From Clostridia bacterium (GTDB lineage: Bacteria; Bacillota; Clostridia; Oscillospirales; Acutalibacteraceae): DNA of 35,803 nucleotides. The DNA lies in NCBI GenBank assembly GCA_017623315.1, contig JAGAPJ010000045.1, positions 1 to 35,803 on the forward strand, written 5' to 3'. This document shows, piece by piece, positions 6,809-14,064 of the stretch (within the stretch, counting starts at the first letter, position 1; each line of letters starts with the position of its first letter). The notes under the pieces are model-generated. The model made no database searches and was not told the DNA's origin. It saw only the letters and a list, made by a program, of their open reading frames with translations. Made by a program: the position numbers and the translations under genes.

Positions 6809-7263
6809 TGGTTTTTTATTCCCTTTCAAATTTACCTCCGAAAAATTCCCCCCGGGAGATAAATTGCAAAACGAAATCTATCTTCAAGCTTGTGATGAGC
6901 GACGAAGGACGCAAAATTTTAGTAAAAGATGGTGACTCAAACCTTTTTGATGAAATTCAAATGTTTAAGGATGAGTGCAATATCTATAACATTATTCGCC
7001 GTTATCAACTTGGTGACGTTGGCGTGCTTTCCAAAGTTTCTTCTGCCTATATTGATACTTTAGGTCAACCCAAGACAATGCAGGAAGCGCTTAACCTTTC
7101 ACTTAAGCTCAAGTTAAATTATGATGCTTTGAAGCCTGAGTATAAGTCACAGTTTGCTGACTTTAACGCTTTTCTTAAGTCTTGTTGCGACGGTAGCATT
7201 GTTGATGTCTTAAAACCTTTGGAAAAAACTATTGTTAAGGAGGAAACCCCAAGTGAATCTTAA
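6808..7263 (+). CDS. VP3 internal scaffolding protein (gokushovirus)
   Basis: A 151-residue protein with TTGGAGGAT upstream of the ATG. The central part (N-I-I-R-R-Y-Q-L-G-D, then T-M-Q-E-A-L-N-L-S-L-K, then F-N-A-F-L-K-S) follows the gokushovirus VP3 pattern: a Y-x-x-T/L-G segment, a P-x-x-x-x-E-A-L helix and a terminal F-L-x-x helix. In phiX174-like assembly the internal scaffold (B) directs pentamers of the capsid protein and is removed later. The end overlaps the VP1 start by 11 bases, and the VP1 ribosome site lies inside this gene. Confidence 0.85.
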   Translation: MVFYSLSNLPPKNSPREINCKTKSIFKLVMSDEGRKILVKDGDSNLFDEIQMFKDECNIYNIIRRYQLGDVGVLSKVSSAYIDTLGQPKTMQEALNLSLKLKLNYDALKPEYKSQFADFNAFLKSCCDGSIVDVLKPLEKTIVKEETPSES

Positions 7264-8899
7264 TTCTAATTTTGATTTTAGTAAATTGCCTGTTCTTGAC
7301 GACTCTGTTCAACGTTCTCGTTTTGATAGGTCATTTTCACAAAAAACAACTTTCTCAAGCGGTAAGCTTATACCCATTATGTTGGAAGAAGTGTTACCTG
7401 GTGATACTGTAACACTTGATACTAGTGTTGTATGTCGTATGACTACTCCGCTTTTTCCTGTTATGGATAACGCAAAACTTGATGTTTTCTACTTTTTTGT
7501 ACCCAATCGTTTAGTTTGGGATCATTGGAAGAACTTTATGGGTGAAGATACCTCAAGTTCTTGGGAAACACCTGTTAATTATGAAGTTCCTCAGCGTTAT
7601 GGTGTTGAAGACTCTTCTGGTACTAAACATTCATTTTCTTTCGGTACCTTAGCTGACTATTTCGGTTTACCTTGTGGTTTTAAAATGCCACTTTCTTATA
7701 CTGTTTCCGACCTTCCTTTTAGAGCGTATTACCTTATTTGGAATGAATTTTTTCGCGCCCAGGCTTTACAAGACCCTGTATATTTTGATAAAGGTGACGG
7801 TCTCATCGGCACTTTTGACGCTATAGACCCAGTTCGTATTGATGGTGGCTATGCAGGTAATGCTTATCCAGATTTATCTTTAATGCCTGTTTGTAAGCCT
7901 TTCGATTATTTTACAAGTGCTCTCCCTTCGCCTCAGAAGGGACAACCTGTTGTTATTCCTATGAATGGCTCTGCCCCTGTCATTACTGCCGAGTTACCGC
8001 ATAATCTTGCCGAGTATCCTTTGCGTGCTCTTTTCGGTGTTGAAGAACCTGTTGCTGGTCAAGTTGTTGCTAGTACTCCTTCAGGTCAATCTGGTATAAT
8101 TACGCCAACTAACCTTGTTGCTGACTTATCTAGTTCCGACTTTGTATCAGTAAATGACCTTCGCCAAGCTATTGTTATTCAGCAATTTATGGAAGCTGAA
8201 GCCCGTGGCGGTTCTCGTTATACCGAAATTATTAAAAATTTCTTTGGTGTTGACTCTCCTGATTCACGTTTACAGCGTCCTGAGTATTTAGGCGGTAAAT
8301 CTATTCCTATTAACGTTGACCAGGTTGTTCAAACCTCTTCTAATGATAATCAGCCTTCACCGCTTGGAAATACTGGCGCTTTTTCCCTTACTGGTGATAT
8401 TGACAGTAGTTTTACTTACTCAGCAACTGAACATGGTATGATTATTGGACTTTGTTGTGTACGTCCTTCACATACTTATCAATTCGGCATTGAAAAGAAA
8501 TGGAGCCGTAAACAACGTTTCGATTATTATTTCCCCATTTTTGCAAATATTTCCGAACAGCCTGTATTTACTAGAGAGTATAATGTTTCTTATGCTTCCA
8601 GATATGATGATGTTTTTGGTTATCAAGAAGCTTGGGCTGAGTATCGTTATAATCAAAACAAGGTTACTGGCGCTTTTCGTTGTAATCACCCCGATTCGCT
8701 TGACCCTTGGGTTTATACTGATTCTTCCCTATTTTCAAATGTTTCTCACGAGTTTATTTCTGAGGACCCCGATATTATCGGTCAAACTTTAGCTTATGAA
8801 GGTAATGAGGATACCCAGTTCCTTGCTGATTTCTATTTTAAGTCAATTTGGACACGTCCTATGCCTGTGTATAGTGTACCTGGTTTAACTCGTTTATAA
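7253..8899 (+). CDS. VP1 major capsid protein (gokushovirus, F family)
   Basis: A 548-residue protein counted from GTG 7253, which sits 9 bases after AAGGAGG (7237-7243). An upstream in-frame TTG at 7232 is rejected because it would translate the ribosome site. The N-terminal R-S-F-S-Q-K-T-T-F-S-S-G-K-L-I-P and V-L-P-G-D-T, then F-P-V-M-D-N-A, F-Y-F-F-V-P-N-R-L-V-W and the C-terminal R-P-M-P-V-Y-S-V-P-G-L are diagnostic of the Microviridae capsid (Phage_F) family. Sixty copies form the T=1 shell. The length is normal for gokushoviruses, including the variable surface-loop region in the middle (about residues 230-300), so the gene looks intact. Confidence 0.97.
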   Translation: MNLNSNFDFSKLPVLDDSVQRSRFDRSFSQKTTFSSGKLIPIMLEEVLPGDTVTLDTSVVCRMTTPLFPVMDNAKLDVFYFFVPNRLVWDHWKNFMGEDTSSSWETPVNYEVPQRYGVEDSSGTKHSFSFGTLADYFGLPCGFKMPLSYTVSDLPFRAYYLIWNEFFRAQALQDPVYFDKGDGLIGTFDAIDPVRIDGGYAGNAYPDLSLMPVCKPFDYFTSALPSPQKGQPVVIPMNGSAPVITAELPHNLAEYPLRALFGVEEPVAGQVVASTPSGQSGIITPTNLVADLSSSDFVSVNDLRQAIVIQQFMEAEARGGSRYTEIIKNFFGVDSPDSRLQRPEYLGGKSIPINVDQVVQTSSNDNQPSPLGNTGAFSLTGDIDSSFTYSATEHGMIIGLCCVRPSHTYQFGIEKKWSRKQRFDYYFPIFANISEQPVFTREYNVSYASRYDDVFGYQEAWAEYRYNQNKVTGAFRCNHPDSLDPWVYTDSSLFSNVSHEFISEDPDIIGQTLAYEGNEDTQFLADFYFKSIWTRPMPVYSVPGLTRL

Positions 8900-8911
8900 T
8901 GAGGTGTTTAT

Positions 8912-9505
8912 ATGACTTTATTTACTCCTAAGCCTCCTGCTCTCTATGATAATTCTTTTTTAGGTAAAGTCAGAAATGGTATTATTGATTTTTTTGCTGA
9001 TGGTGCCCGCTTTTGGAATGATAATTCTACTTCTTTTACTGAAGCTTCTCTTGAAAACGGTATCTTGAATAATTTTTATGATGATAAAATCCGCGAAGAA
9101 GCACAAGCTTATAATTCGGCTGAAGCAAAAGCTCAACGTGAATGGGCCTCTCATGAGGCTGAGCTTAATCGTATTTTTCAACAAACATCGGCAGAAAAAG
9201 CAAATGCTTTTACAGCTAATGAAAATGCTATAAATCGTGAGTTTCAGGAACGTATGTCTAATACTGCTTATCAACGTGCCGTTGCTGACCTTCGTGCTGC
9301 AGGTCTTAATCCTCTTTTAGCTTACGCTCAAGGCGGTGCTTCTAGTCCTTCGGGTTCTTCAGGTTCTGGTGCTTCAGCTTCTGGTTCTACTGTTTCAGGT
9401 TCTTCGGCTAATTCAGGTTATTCATTAAGTTCAAAAAGTTCTGCGGAAGAAACTTTTGATTTATTTGGTGGCTTAATTTCAAGCATTATTAAAGCTTTGA
9501 AATGA
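8912..9505 (+). CDS. VP2 DNA pilot / minor capsid protein
   Basis: A 197-residue protein with GAGGTG five bases before the ATG. Residues 109-150 ([14 protein letters not shown], then [13 protein letters not shown], then Q-G-G-A-S-S-P-S-G) are the hallmark of gokushovirus VP2. A long helical stretch before it (about 60-118) and a Ser/Gly-rich tail follow the family layout. By analogy with protein H of phiX174, it forms a tube that leads the genome across the host envelope. How this works on a thick Gram-positive wall is not known. It lies 12 bases downstream of VP1 and is cotranscribed. Confidence 0.95.
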   Translation: MTLFTPKPPALYDNSFLGKVRNGIIDFFADGARFWNDNSTSFTEASLENGILNNFYDDKIREEAQAYNSAEAKAQREWASHEAELNRIFQQTSAEKANAFTANENAINREFQERMSNTAYQRAVADLRAAGLNPLLAYAQGGASSPSGSSGSGASASGSTVSGSSANSGYSLSSKSSAEETFDLFGGLISSIIKALK

Positions 9506-9517
9506 AAATTTAATTAT

Positions 9518-9575
9518 AGTGGGAAGTAAATCGTTCTTGTTTTATTTACTTCCCACTGACACAATTTTAATTGTG
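9518..9575 (+). other. Two adjacent stem-loops before VP4
   Basis: A perfect 14-bp stem (AGTGGGAAGTAAAT 9518-9531 with 9544-9557, 12-base loop) is followed by CACAATT/AATTGTG (9560-9575). The second stem holds the GTG of the VP4 ribosome site (GTGAGGTG 9573-9580). No T-run follows, so these are not standard terminators. They could limit VP4 translation, or be an origin for second-strand synthesis on the packaged strand. Confidence 0.65.
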
Positions 9576-9586
9576 AGGTGTTTGTT

Positions 9587-10630
9587 ATTGCTTGTTTTCA
9601 TCCTAATATAGGTCAACGTGTAAAAGGTTCAGGGACAGTTCCTAAAATTATTCGTCCTTATAAAGGTTCTGGTTCTTCAGATGACCTCGAATTCCGTCAT
9701 TTATTTCTTAATGGTGATGTTGATTCCCTTGGACGTGAGTTAGAGACTTTCTTGGTACCTTGTGGTAAGTGTGTCGGTTGTCGTTTAGATTATTCACGTG
9801 AATGGGCTGACCGTTGTTATTTAGAAAGCCTTTCTAAGTCTCCTAATTGGTTTGTTACTTTAACTTATGATGATGTTAATTTACCTGTTACTGAGTTTTA
9901 TGACGGTGAGAACATTATTTATACAAATTCGCTTGTTAAATCCCATATATCAGAATTCTTGAAACGTTTACGACGTTATTATGATTATCATTTTCAATTG
10001 CAAGATATTTCTTTTTATGGTTGCGGTGAGTATGGTTCACAGTTTCAACGTCCGCATTTTCACTTATTACTTTTTGGTTGTCCTATCCCCGACCTTGAGT
10101 TGTTTACATACAAAGACGGTTTTGCTACTTATAATAGCGATATTTTTTCAAAGACGTGGAATAAAGGTTTTGTAACTATAAATGAGTTTACTTGGGAGAC
10201 TGCTTCTTACGTTGCACGTTATTGCCTTAAAAAACAATATGGTGATAATAGCATCTTCTATGAAGCTAATGGTCTTGCTCCTGAATTTTCTATAATGTCA
10301 CGTTCTCCTGGTATTGGTTATAAGTATTTTGATGAACATAAATACGAGATTTTTGAGCGTGGATATATCCCTGTTAAGAAATCTAACGGTGTTTTTCATT
10401 CCCCTATTCCTAAATATTTTGAACGTATGCTTGAGAAAGATGACCCTTTATATTTTCAGCAGTATAAGGTTGAAAAGCGTAATAAGTTTTTTGACTCTTA
10501 TGTTAATGATTTTCAGTTGTCTTCTTCAGAGGTTTCCATTCTCGACCAACGTGATATTGATGAACGTGCTAAGCTCTCTCAGATTAAAGCTCTGCGTCGT
10601 CAGTTTGAAAGTTCTTTTAATATTTTATGA
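9587..10630 (+). CDS. VP4 replication initiator (HUH-type Rep), probable ATT start
   Basis: The rolling-circle initiator, 347 residues from codon ATT 9587. It nicks the double-stranded form and starts rolling-circle synthesis. Motifs (numbered from ATT) are C-G-K-C-V-G-C-R at 59-66, F-V-T-L-T-Y-D-D at 89-96, R-P-H-F-H-L-L-L-F-G at 155-164 (metal-binding His pair) and Y-V-A-R-Y-C-L-K-K at 208-216 (catalytic Tyr region). The start is inferred: the family typically begins M-x-C-F/Y-H-P and here the codons read ATT-GCT-TGT-TTT-CAT-CCT, with GAGGTG six bases upstream. The alternative GTG at 9578 overlaps the ribosome site, so it is unlikely. An ATT start is rare and implies low expression. Confidence 0.93.
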   Translation: MACFHPNIGQRVKGSGTVPKIIRPYKGSGSSDDLEFRHLFLNGDVDSLGRELETFLVPCGKCVGCRLDYSREWADRCYLESLSKSPNWFVTLTYDDVNLPVTEFYDGENIIYTNSLVKSHISEFLKRLRRYYDYHFQLQDISFYGCGEYGSQFQRPHFHLLLFGCPIPDLELFTYKDGFATYNSDIFSKTWNKGFVTINEFTWETASYVARYCLKKQYGDNSIFYEANGLAPEFSIMSRSPGIGYKYFDEHKYEIFERGYIPVKKSNGVFHSPIPKYFERMLEKDDPLYFQQYKVEKRNKFFDSYVNDFQLSSSEVSILDQRDIDERAKLSQIKALRRQFESSFNIL

Positions 10631-10638
10631 GGTGTTTT

Positions 10639-10725
10639 ATGTTAGTTCATATTTTAATTGGTATTTTTATTTTTTTTGTTGGTTTTGGTTTGGCTTGGAA
10701 TATTGCTTTTTCCATTAAAAAGTAA
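10639..10725 (+). CDS. 28-residue membrane peptide after VP4
   Basis: The ATG lies four bases after GAGGTG, and that ribosome site overlaps the VP4 stop (ATTTTATGAGGTG). The peptide is one hydrophobic helix (I-L-I-G-I-F-I-F-F-V-G-F-G-L-A-W) with a K-K end, so a single membrane span with a cytoplasmic C-terminus is likely. The strong signal argues that it is real. Function unknown; lysis or membrane docking are possible. Confidence 0.6.
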   Translation: MLVHILIGIFIFFVGFGLAWNIAFSIKK

Positions 10726-10763
10726 TTGTTACACTTTTGTTACTTTATTTTTTGGGTGATATT

Positions 10764-11024
10764 ATGTATTATATTCTTAGGAATGACGGCTCTTTCATTT
10801 TTGAGTTGCCATATCCTCTTGATTTTTGTCTACATTGTCTTTTTAATTTAATTGACAATCCTGACCCTAATCTATTTAATTGTAAGTTAGTACAGTTTGA
10901 ATTTACACGTCAGGATATTCGGCCCACACGGCCGCATAGTGTGTTTAGCCTTTTGAAGCCTGATATATCAAATCTTCCTTTTAGTTTTGTTGATATTGAT
11001 TTATCTGTTTTTCGTCTTGCTTAA
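10764..11024 (+). CDS. 86-residue hypothetical phage protein
   Basis: Start chosen at ATG 10764, after a weak GGGTGAT site; an upstream TTG at 10737 lacks a ribosome site. The protein starts M-Y-Y-I-L-R-N-D-G-S-F-I-F-E-L-P-Y-P, has C-L-H-C at about 27-30, and later F-E-F-T-R-Q-D-I-R-P-T-R-P. It does not resemble any core gokushovirus protein I know. T-rich third positions match the neighbouring phage genes, so it belongs to the phage. It may be a lineage-specific accessory protein. Confidence 0.65.
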   Translation: MYYILRNDGSFIFELPYPLDFCLHCLFNLIDNPDPNLFNCKLVQFEFTRQDIRPTRPHSVFSLLKPDISNLPFSFVDIDLSVFRLA

Positions 11025-11131
11025 CCCTTCACCCTGTCCAGCTTTACTAACATTTTTACTATTAGTAGTTTTTAAACTGCTCAGCGGAAGCAGGTACAGT
11101 TTTTATTATTTTTACCAAAAGGAGCCTCATT
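11025..11131 (+). other. Phage non-coding segment with nested hairpins
   Basis: A 107-base gap contains ACTA-TTAG-TAGT and a larger stem AAACTG ... CAGTTT (about 11075-11103) that encloses CTGCT/AGCAG. A T-rich run follows the outer stem, so it can work as a leaky terminator. It is the only longer G+C-mixed stretch in this end and a candidate for a replication or packaging signal. Confidence 0.4.
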
Positions 11132-11221
11132 ATGCATCGTGATGATATTTTATTTATTGTGATTTTTACTTTTTCTTTATTGCTTAATTTTGTTTTTATT
11201 ATTAAGTTTTTGTTTATTTAA
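11132..11221 (+). CDS. 29-residue membrane peptide at the right prophage end
   Basis: AAAAGGAGCC lies about six bases before the ATG. After M-H-R-D-D the peptide is a single hydrophobic helix (I-L-F-I-V-I-F-T-F-S-L-L-L-N-F-V). The stop TAA (11219-11221) lies only two bases from the proposed attR. In the excised circle this gene would sit next to the 6135 peptide, giving a cluster of membrane peptides around the joint. Confidence 0.55.
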   Translation: MHRDDILFIVIFTFSLLLNFVFIIKFLFI

Positions 11222-11222
11222 A

Positions 11223-11251
11223 TTATCACTGTTTATTCATTTTGTATAATT
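11223..11251 (+). other. Candidate attR (Xer-type)
   Basis: The 11-base arm at 11223-11233 differs from attL. The centre TATTCA (11234-11239) and arm TTTTGTATAAT (11240-11250) plus one base are identical to 6073-6090. The site follows the last phage stop directly and is followed by an AT-rich stretch (11252-11323) without genes. Confidence 0.45.
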
Positions 11252-11323
11252 CGTAATTAAATTTTAAGAGTAAATTTTAACCTTTCCCCGATTATAAATA
11301 TAATATATTATGTAGTATATTTT

Positions 11324-11358
11324 AAAAACACTATCCATTATTTCAGGATAGTGTTTTT
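11324..11358 (-). terminator. Terminator downstream of the SPFH gene
   Basis: A perfect 13-bp stem AAAAACACTATCC/GGATAGTGTTTTT has a 9-base loop and A/T flanks that give a U-run on either strand. It ends the minus-strand SPFH transcript and also shields the chromosome from phage plus-strand transcription. Confidence 0.85.
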
Positions 11359-11374
11359 AATTTGGAAAATAAAA

Positions 11375-12322
11375 TTATTTATCACAGCAAGGGTCTTCTT
11401 TAGTTGCTATTTTTGGTTTTTCAGCTGATCTTGTTGAATCACCCAAGCCTGTTGTTTCAGTAAAAATGGTATTATTTGTAACAGCATTTACGGCATCGGT
11501 AGGAATTATTAGCTTTGCTGCAGTGCCGTTTGACATTTTAACAAGCGCTTCATATTTTTTAAGTTCTAATACGGCGGCATCAGCACCTGCTTCCTTTAAA
11601 GCCAATAAACCGTCAGCTTCGGCCTTTTTAGCAAGATAAATGGCTCTTGCTTCACCTTCTGCACGAGCTATTCGAGCATCACGCTCGCCTTCAGCGGCCA
11701 AAATCATAGCTTGCTTGTCACCCTCGGCGCGTGTAATAGCTGCAGCCTTGTGACCTTCAGCTTGAAGTAAGGTTTCACGGCGGTCGCGTTCAGCCTTCAT
11801 TTGCTTTTCCATTGCAGACTGAATTTCTTCAGGTGGAATAATGTTTTTAAGCTCAACTCGATTAACCTTCATACCCCACTGATCAGTTGCATCGTCTAAA
11901 ATAGCGGTCATTTTGCCATTAATTGTATCGCGTGAGGTTAATGTACCGTCAAGCTCCAACTCACCAACAATGTTACGAAGTGTAGTTGCGGTCAAGTTTT
12001 CCAAAGCGTTTATAGGATCCACAACACCGTAGGTGTAAAGCTTTGCGTCAAAAATGCGGTAATACACAACTGTGTCGATACGCATGGTAACATTATCCTT
12101 TGTGATAACGGGCTGTGGTGCCGAGTCTAGCACCTGCTCCTTCAGGGTTACACGGCGAGAAATCCTTTGTAATATAGGAATTCTAAAGTGAAGACCCGCA
12201 CTCCAAGTGGTTTGGTATTTGCCTAAAAATTCAATTACATATTCGGTTGCTTGTGGAACAATTTTAAGACAAGAAAGTACAAATAAAATTATAAGTGCAA
12301 ATAGACCAATTAAGAAAGGCAT
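11375..12322 (-). CDS. SPFH/Band 7 membrane protein (stomatin-like)
   Basis: A 315-residue protein. It has one N-terminal membrane helix (2-22: F-L-I-G-L-F-A-L-I-I-L-F-V-L), then the Band 7 domain (about 22-190), with V-L-D-S-A-P-Q-P-V-I-T-K-D-N-V near residue 65 and a V-E-L-K-N-I-I-P-P turn. A long Ala/Glu-rich coiled coil (about 165-250: A-E-G-D-K-Q-A, A-E-G-E-R-D-A) follows. The tail ends D-P-C-C-D-K. Proteins of this QmcA/stomatin type assemble into membrane scaffolds. No NfeD partner is visible; the neighbour upstream is an unknown protein separated by 3 bases and probably cotranscribed. Confidence 0.92.
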   Translation of the reverse strand: MPFLIGLFALIILFVLSCLKIVPQATEYVIEFLGKYQTTWSAGLHFRIPILQRISRRVTLKEQVLDSAPQPVITKDNVTMRIDTVVYYRIFDAKLYTYGVVDPINALENLTATTLRNIVGELELDGTLTSRDTINGKMTAILDDATDQWGMKVNRVELKNIIPPEEIQSAMEKQMKAERDRRETLLQAEGHKAAAITRAEGDKQAMILAAEGERDARIARAEGEARAIYLAKKAEADGLLALKEAGADAAVLELKKYEALVKMSNGTAAKLIIPTDAVNAVTNNTIFTETTGLGDSTRSAEKPKIATKEDPCCDK

Positions 12323-12325
12323 AAA

Positions 12326-13078
12326 TTACATCTCCTTTTTAATTAAAGCAGTCAATAACTTTTTGTTTTTTGCAAAAAAAGGTAAAAACATATTAAATGA
12401 ATTTAAGAAGTGGCTATTGACTGAAAGCATTTCACGAATTTTTGCGGTAACGTTATCGTTTTTATAAGCAGCCGCCGCTAATAGAGCAACAACTGTATTA
12501 ATGGTATCGTTGTCACCTTCTACATAAAAATCAATAATTGTGTTATAAAACTTCTTAATTTGTTTGGTTGTTCCCTCTTCGAAAAGACGAACCATACGTG
12601 GTACAAGATGTTCACCAAAGAAATTAAGATATAAAAAATTACCGTAATGCGAAACATGTGCTTTATATTCGTCCTTGAGCGCGGGGAAAATATCAAGCAT
12701 CTTCTTTGTAAGGGCGTTAATATCACCGTTACTTCCCTTTTGTGTTGTGGGAAGGTCAACAAGTGTGTTAACACGAGTTTTTTTAATTTCAATATTTAAT
12801 TCTTTTCTTAAAGCTTCAGTAAAGTCAATACCAACTGCTGCGGCATCCTTAGCAGTTTGAGTATCATCAAAAAGCCAAGCGCTTAATTGCTTATATTCGC
12901 CAACCTCTTCACCGTTTACGTCAGCAATCGAAATTGTGTATAACTGTTTTTCATCAATATATTCAATTTTTACTGATTTAGTATCGTTTTTTAGAATATT
13001 ACCATCTAAGGTAAGGTTAGCATCCTTAATAACCTCCTGCATTTCAGCAATTACTGAATCAAAATATTTGTTTTCCAA
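12326..13078 (-). CDS. Conserved-looking hypothetical protein, partner of SPFH gene
   Basis: A 250-residue protein, soluble for most of its length. The N-terminal ~100 residues look like a mixed alpha/beta domain (V-K-I-E-Y-I-D-E-K-Q-L-Y-T-I-S-I-A) and the C-terminal half is mainly helical, with a hydrophobic end (F-N-M-F-L-P-F-F-A). I do not recognise the family. It is separated by only 3 bases from the SPFH gene start and shares the promoter at 13112-13140, so the two probably work together. Confidence 0.8.
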   Translation of the reverse strand: MENKYFDSVIAEMQEVIKDANLTLDGNILKNDTKSVKIEYIDEKQLYTISIADVNGEEVGEYKQLSAWLFDDTQTAKDAAAVGIDFTEALRKELNIEIKKTRVNTLVDLPTTQKGSNGDINALTKKMLDIFPALKDEYKAHVSHYGNFLYLNFFGEHLVPRMVRLFEEGTTKQIKKFYNTIIDFYVEGDNDTINTVVALLAAAAYKNDNVTAKIREMLSVNSHFLNSFNMFLPFFAKNKKLLTALIKKEM

Positions 13079-13111
13079 AAGAATTCACTTCCAAATTATA
13101 TTTTTTTATTC

Positions 13112-13140
13112 ATTATACAACATATTTTCCGTTTTGTCAC
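13112..13140 (-). promoter_or_regulatory. Promoter of the hypothetical-SPFH operon
   Basis: On the minus strand: -35 GTGACA (13140-13135), 17-base spacer, -10 TATAAT (13117-13112). It is about 34 bases upstream of the 13078 start and divergent from the ksgA promoter. Confidence 0.7.
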
Positions 13141-13150
13141 CAAAAATTTA

Positions 13151-13179
13151 TTGTAAATATAAAAATGTTATTGTATAAT
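13151..13179 (+). promoter_or_regulatory. ksgA promoter
   Basis: -35 TTGTAA (13151-13156), 17-base spacer and -10 TATAAT (13174-13179), 29 bases before the ksgA start codon, so the leader is very short. The ribosome site is TTAGGAGA. Confidence 0.7.
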
Positions 13180-13207
13180 ATATTTTACTAAATTTAGGAG
13201 ACATTTT

Positions 13208-14059
13208 ATGAATCTTGCAGACGTAAAAACAATTGAATCGTTATTAAAACCTGCGGGTTTTGACTTTAAAAAGTCGTTGGGGCAAAACTTTTTAATTAAT
13301 GATGCTGTTTGTCCTGCTATGGCAAACGCCGCATGTGATGAAAATACAGGTGTTTTGGAAATTGGTCCAGGTATCGGCGTTTTAACAGTCGAGCTTTCAA
13401 AGGTTGCGAAGCGTGTTGTAGCGATCGAGCTTGATGACCGTCTTCGTAAAATTTTACCCATTACTCTAGCTGACTGCAATAATGTTGAGGTTATTTTTGG
13501 TGACGCGATGAAGCTTGATTTAAAAGATATTATTGCAGAAAAATTTAGCGACTGCGAAAGGGTTTGCGTTTGCGCTAATCTTCCCTATTATATCACTTCA
13601 CCAATTATTATGATGCTTTTGGAAAGTAAATTACCAATTGATAACGTTACTGTTATGGTGCAAAAGGAAGCAGCCGAACGTCTTTGCGCTGAAGTGGGCT
13701 CACGCGAAGCGGGTGCTATTACTGTTGCAGTAAATTATTATTCCAAGCCTGAAATTTTATTCGAGGTTGACCGTTACAGCTTTATGCCTCCACCAAAGGT
13801 TGATTCTTCGGTTATTAAGCTTAATATAAGACCAAATCCGCCCATAAATTTGAATGATGAAAAATCCTTTTTTAGTCTCGTTAAATCGTCATTTGCACAA
13901 CGCCGTAAAACACTTGTTAATACCGTATCAAACACTATGGGAATTAATAAGGACACTTTAAGACAAGCCCTTGTGGAATTAGGCTTATCCCCTACTGTTC
14001 GTAGCGAACAATTAACCCTTGATGAACTTGCAGCATTATCAAATAAGCTTAATAATTAA
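13208..14059 (+). CDS. rsmA (ksgA): 16S rRNA dimethyladenosine transferase
   Basis: A 283-residue S-adenosylmethionine-dependent methyltransferase that dimethylates two adjacent adenosines near the 3' end of 16S rRNA during late small-subunit assembly. It shows the family start K-S-L-G-Q-N-F-L, motif I V-L-E-I-G-P-G-I-G-V-L-T at about 47-58, V-A-I-E-L-D (motif II), and the catalytic N-L-P-Y at about 122-125. The C-terminal helical domain has F-A-Q-R-R-K-T-L. Length and motifs are complete. In many Clostridia it lies near sporulation or primase genes; here it is alone between two divergent or convergent units and closed by a terminator at 14065-14100. Confidence 0.97.
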   Translation: MNLADVKTIESLLKPAGFDFKKSLGQNFLINDAVCPAMANAACDENTGVLEIGPGIGVLTVELSKVAKRVVAIELDDRLRKILPITLADCNNVEVIFGDAMKLDLKDIIAEKFSDCERVCVCANLPYYITSPIIMMLLESKLPIDNVTVMVQKEAAERLCAEVGSREAGAITVAVNYYSKPEILFEVDRYSFMPPPKVDSSVIKLNIRPNPPINLNDEKSFFSLVKSSFAQRRKTLVNTVSNTMGINKDTLRQALVELGLSPTVRSEQLTLDELAALSNKLNN

Positions 14060-14064
14060 TATTA

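Larger units (their letters stand above)
6073..11251 (+). mobile_element. Gokushovirus (Microviridae ssDNA phage) prophage
   Basis: The block of genes is all on the plus strand, densely packed and T-rich, and encodes the gokushovirus core in order: small basic protein, VP5-like, VP3, VP1, VP2, VP4. Extra small ORFs lie at both ends. The unit length between the 18-bp end repeats is 5161 bp, within the normal 4.4-6.5 kb of Microviridae. The left flank is a tRNA-Leu gene with its promoter, and the right flank is a terminator and chromosomal SPFH gene on the minus strand, so the phage is integrated rather than a free circle. No integrase is encoded; host XerC/XerD is the likely enzyme. All core frames are intact, so it may be inducible. 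The exact ends are inferred, not proven. Confidence 0.9.

Noticed and set aside
7232..7252. Upstream TTG start for VP1
   Set aside because: Those codons are the ribosome binding site itself; GTG 7253 is correctly spaced.
10314..10718. Plus-strand frame of 134 codons inside VP4
   Set aside because: T-rich DNA gives long hydrophobic shadow frames; it lies within VP4 in another frame and has no ribosome site. An overlapping lysis gene cannot be excluded but nothing supports it.
5957..11318. Alternative att pair: dif-like TTATGTA half sites at 5957-5984 and 11291-11318
   Set aside because: Both match the XerD arm well, but their central six bases differ (TATTAT versus AATATA), and the left one is equally explained as a -10 box. 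The exact 18-bp repeat is a better candidate.
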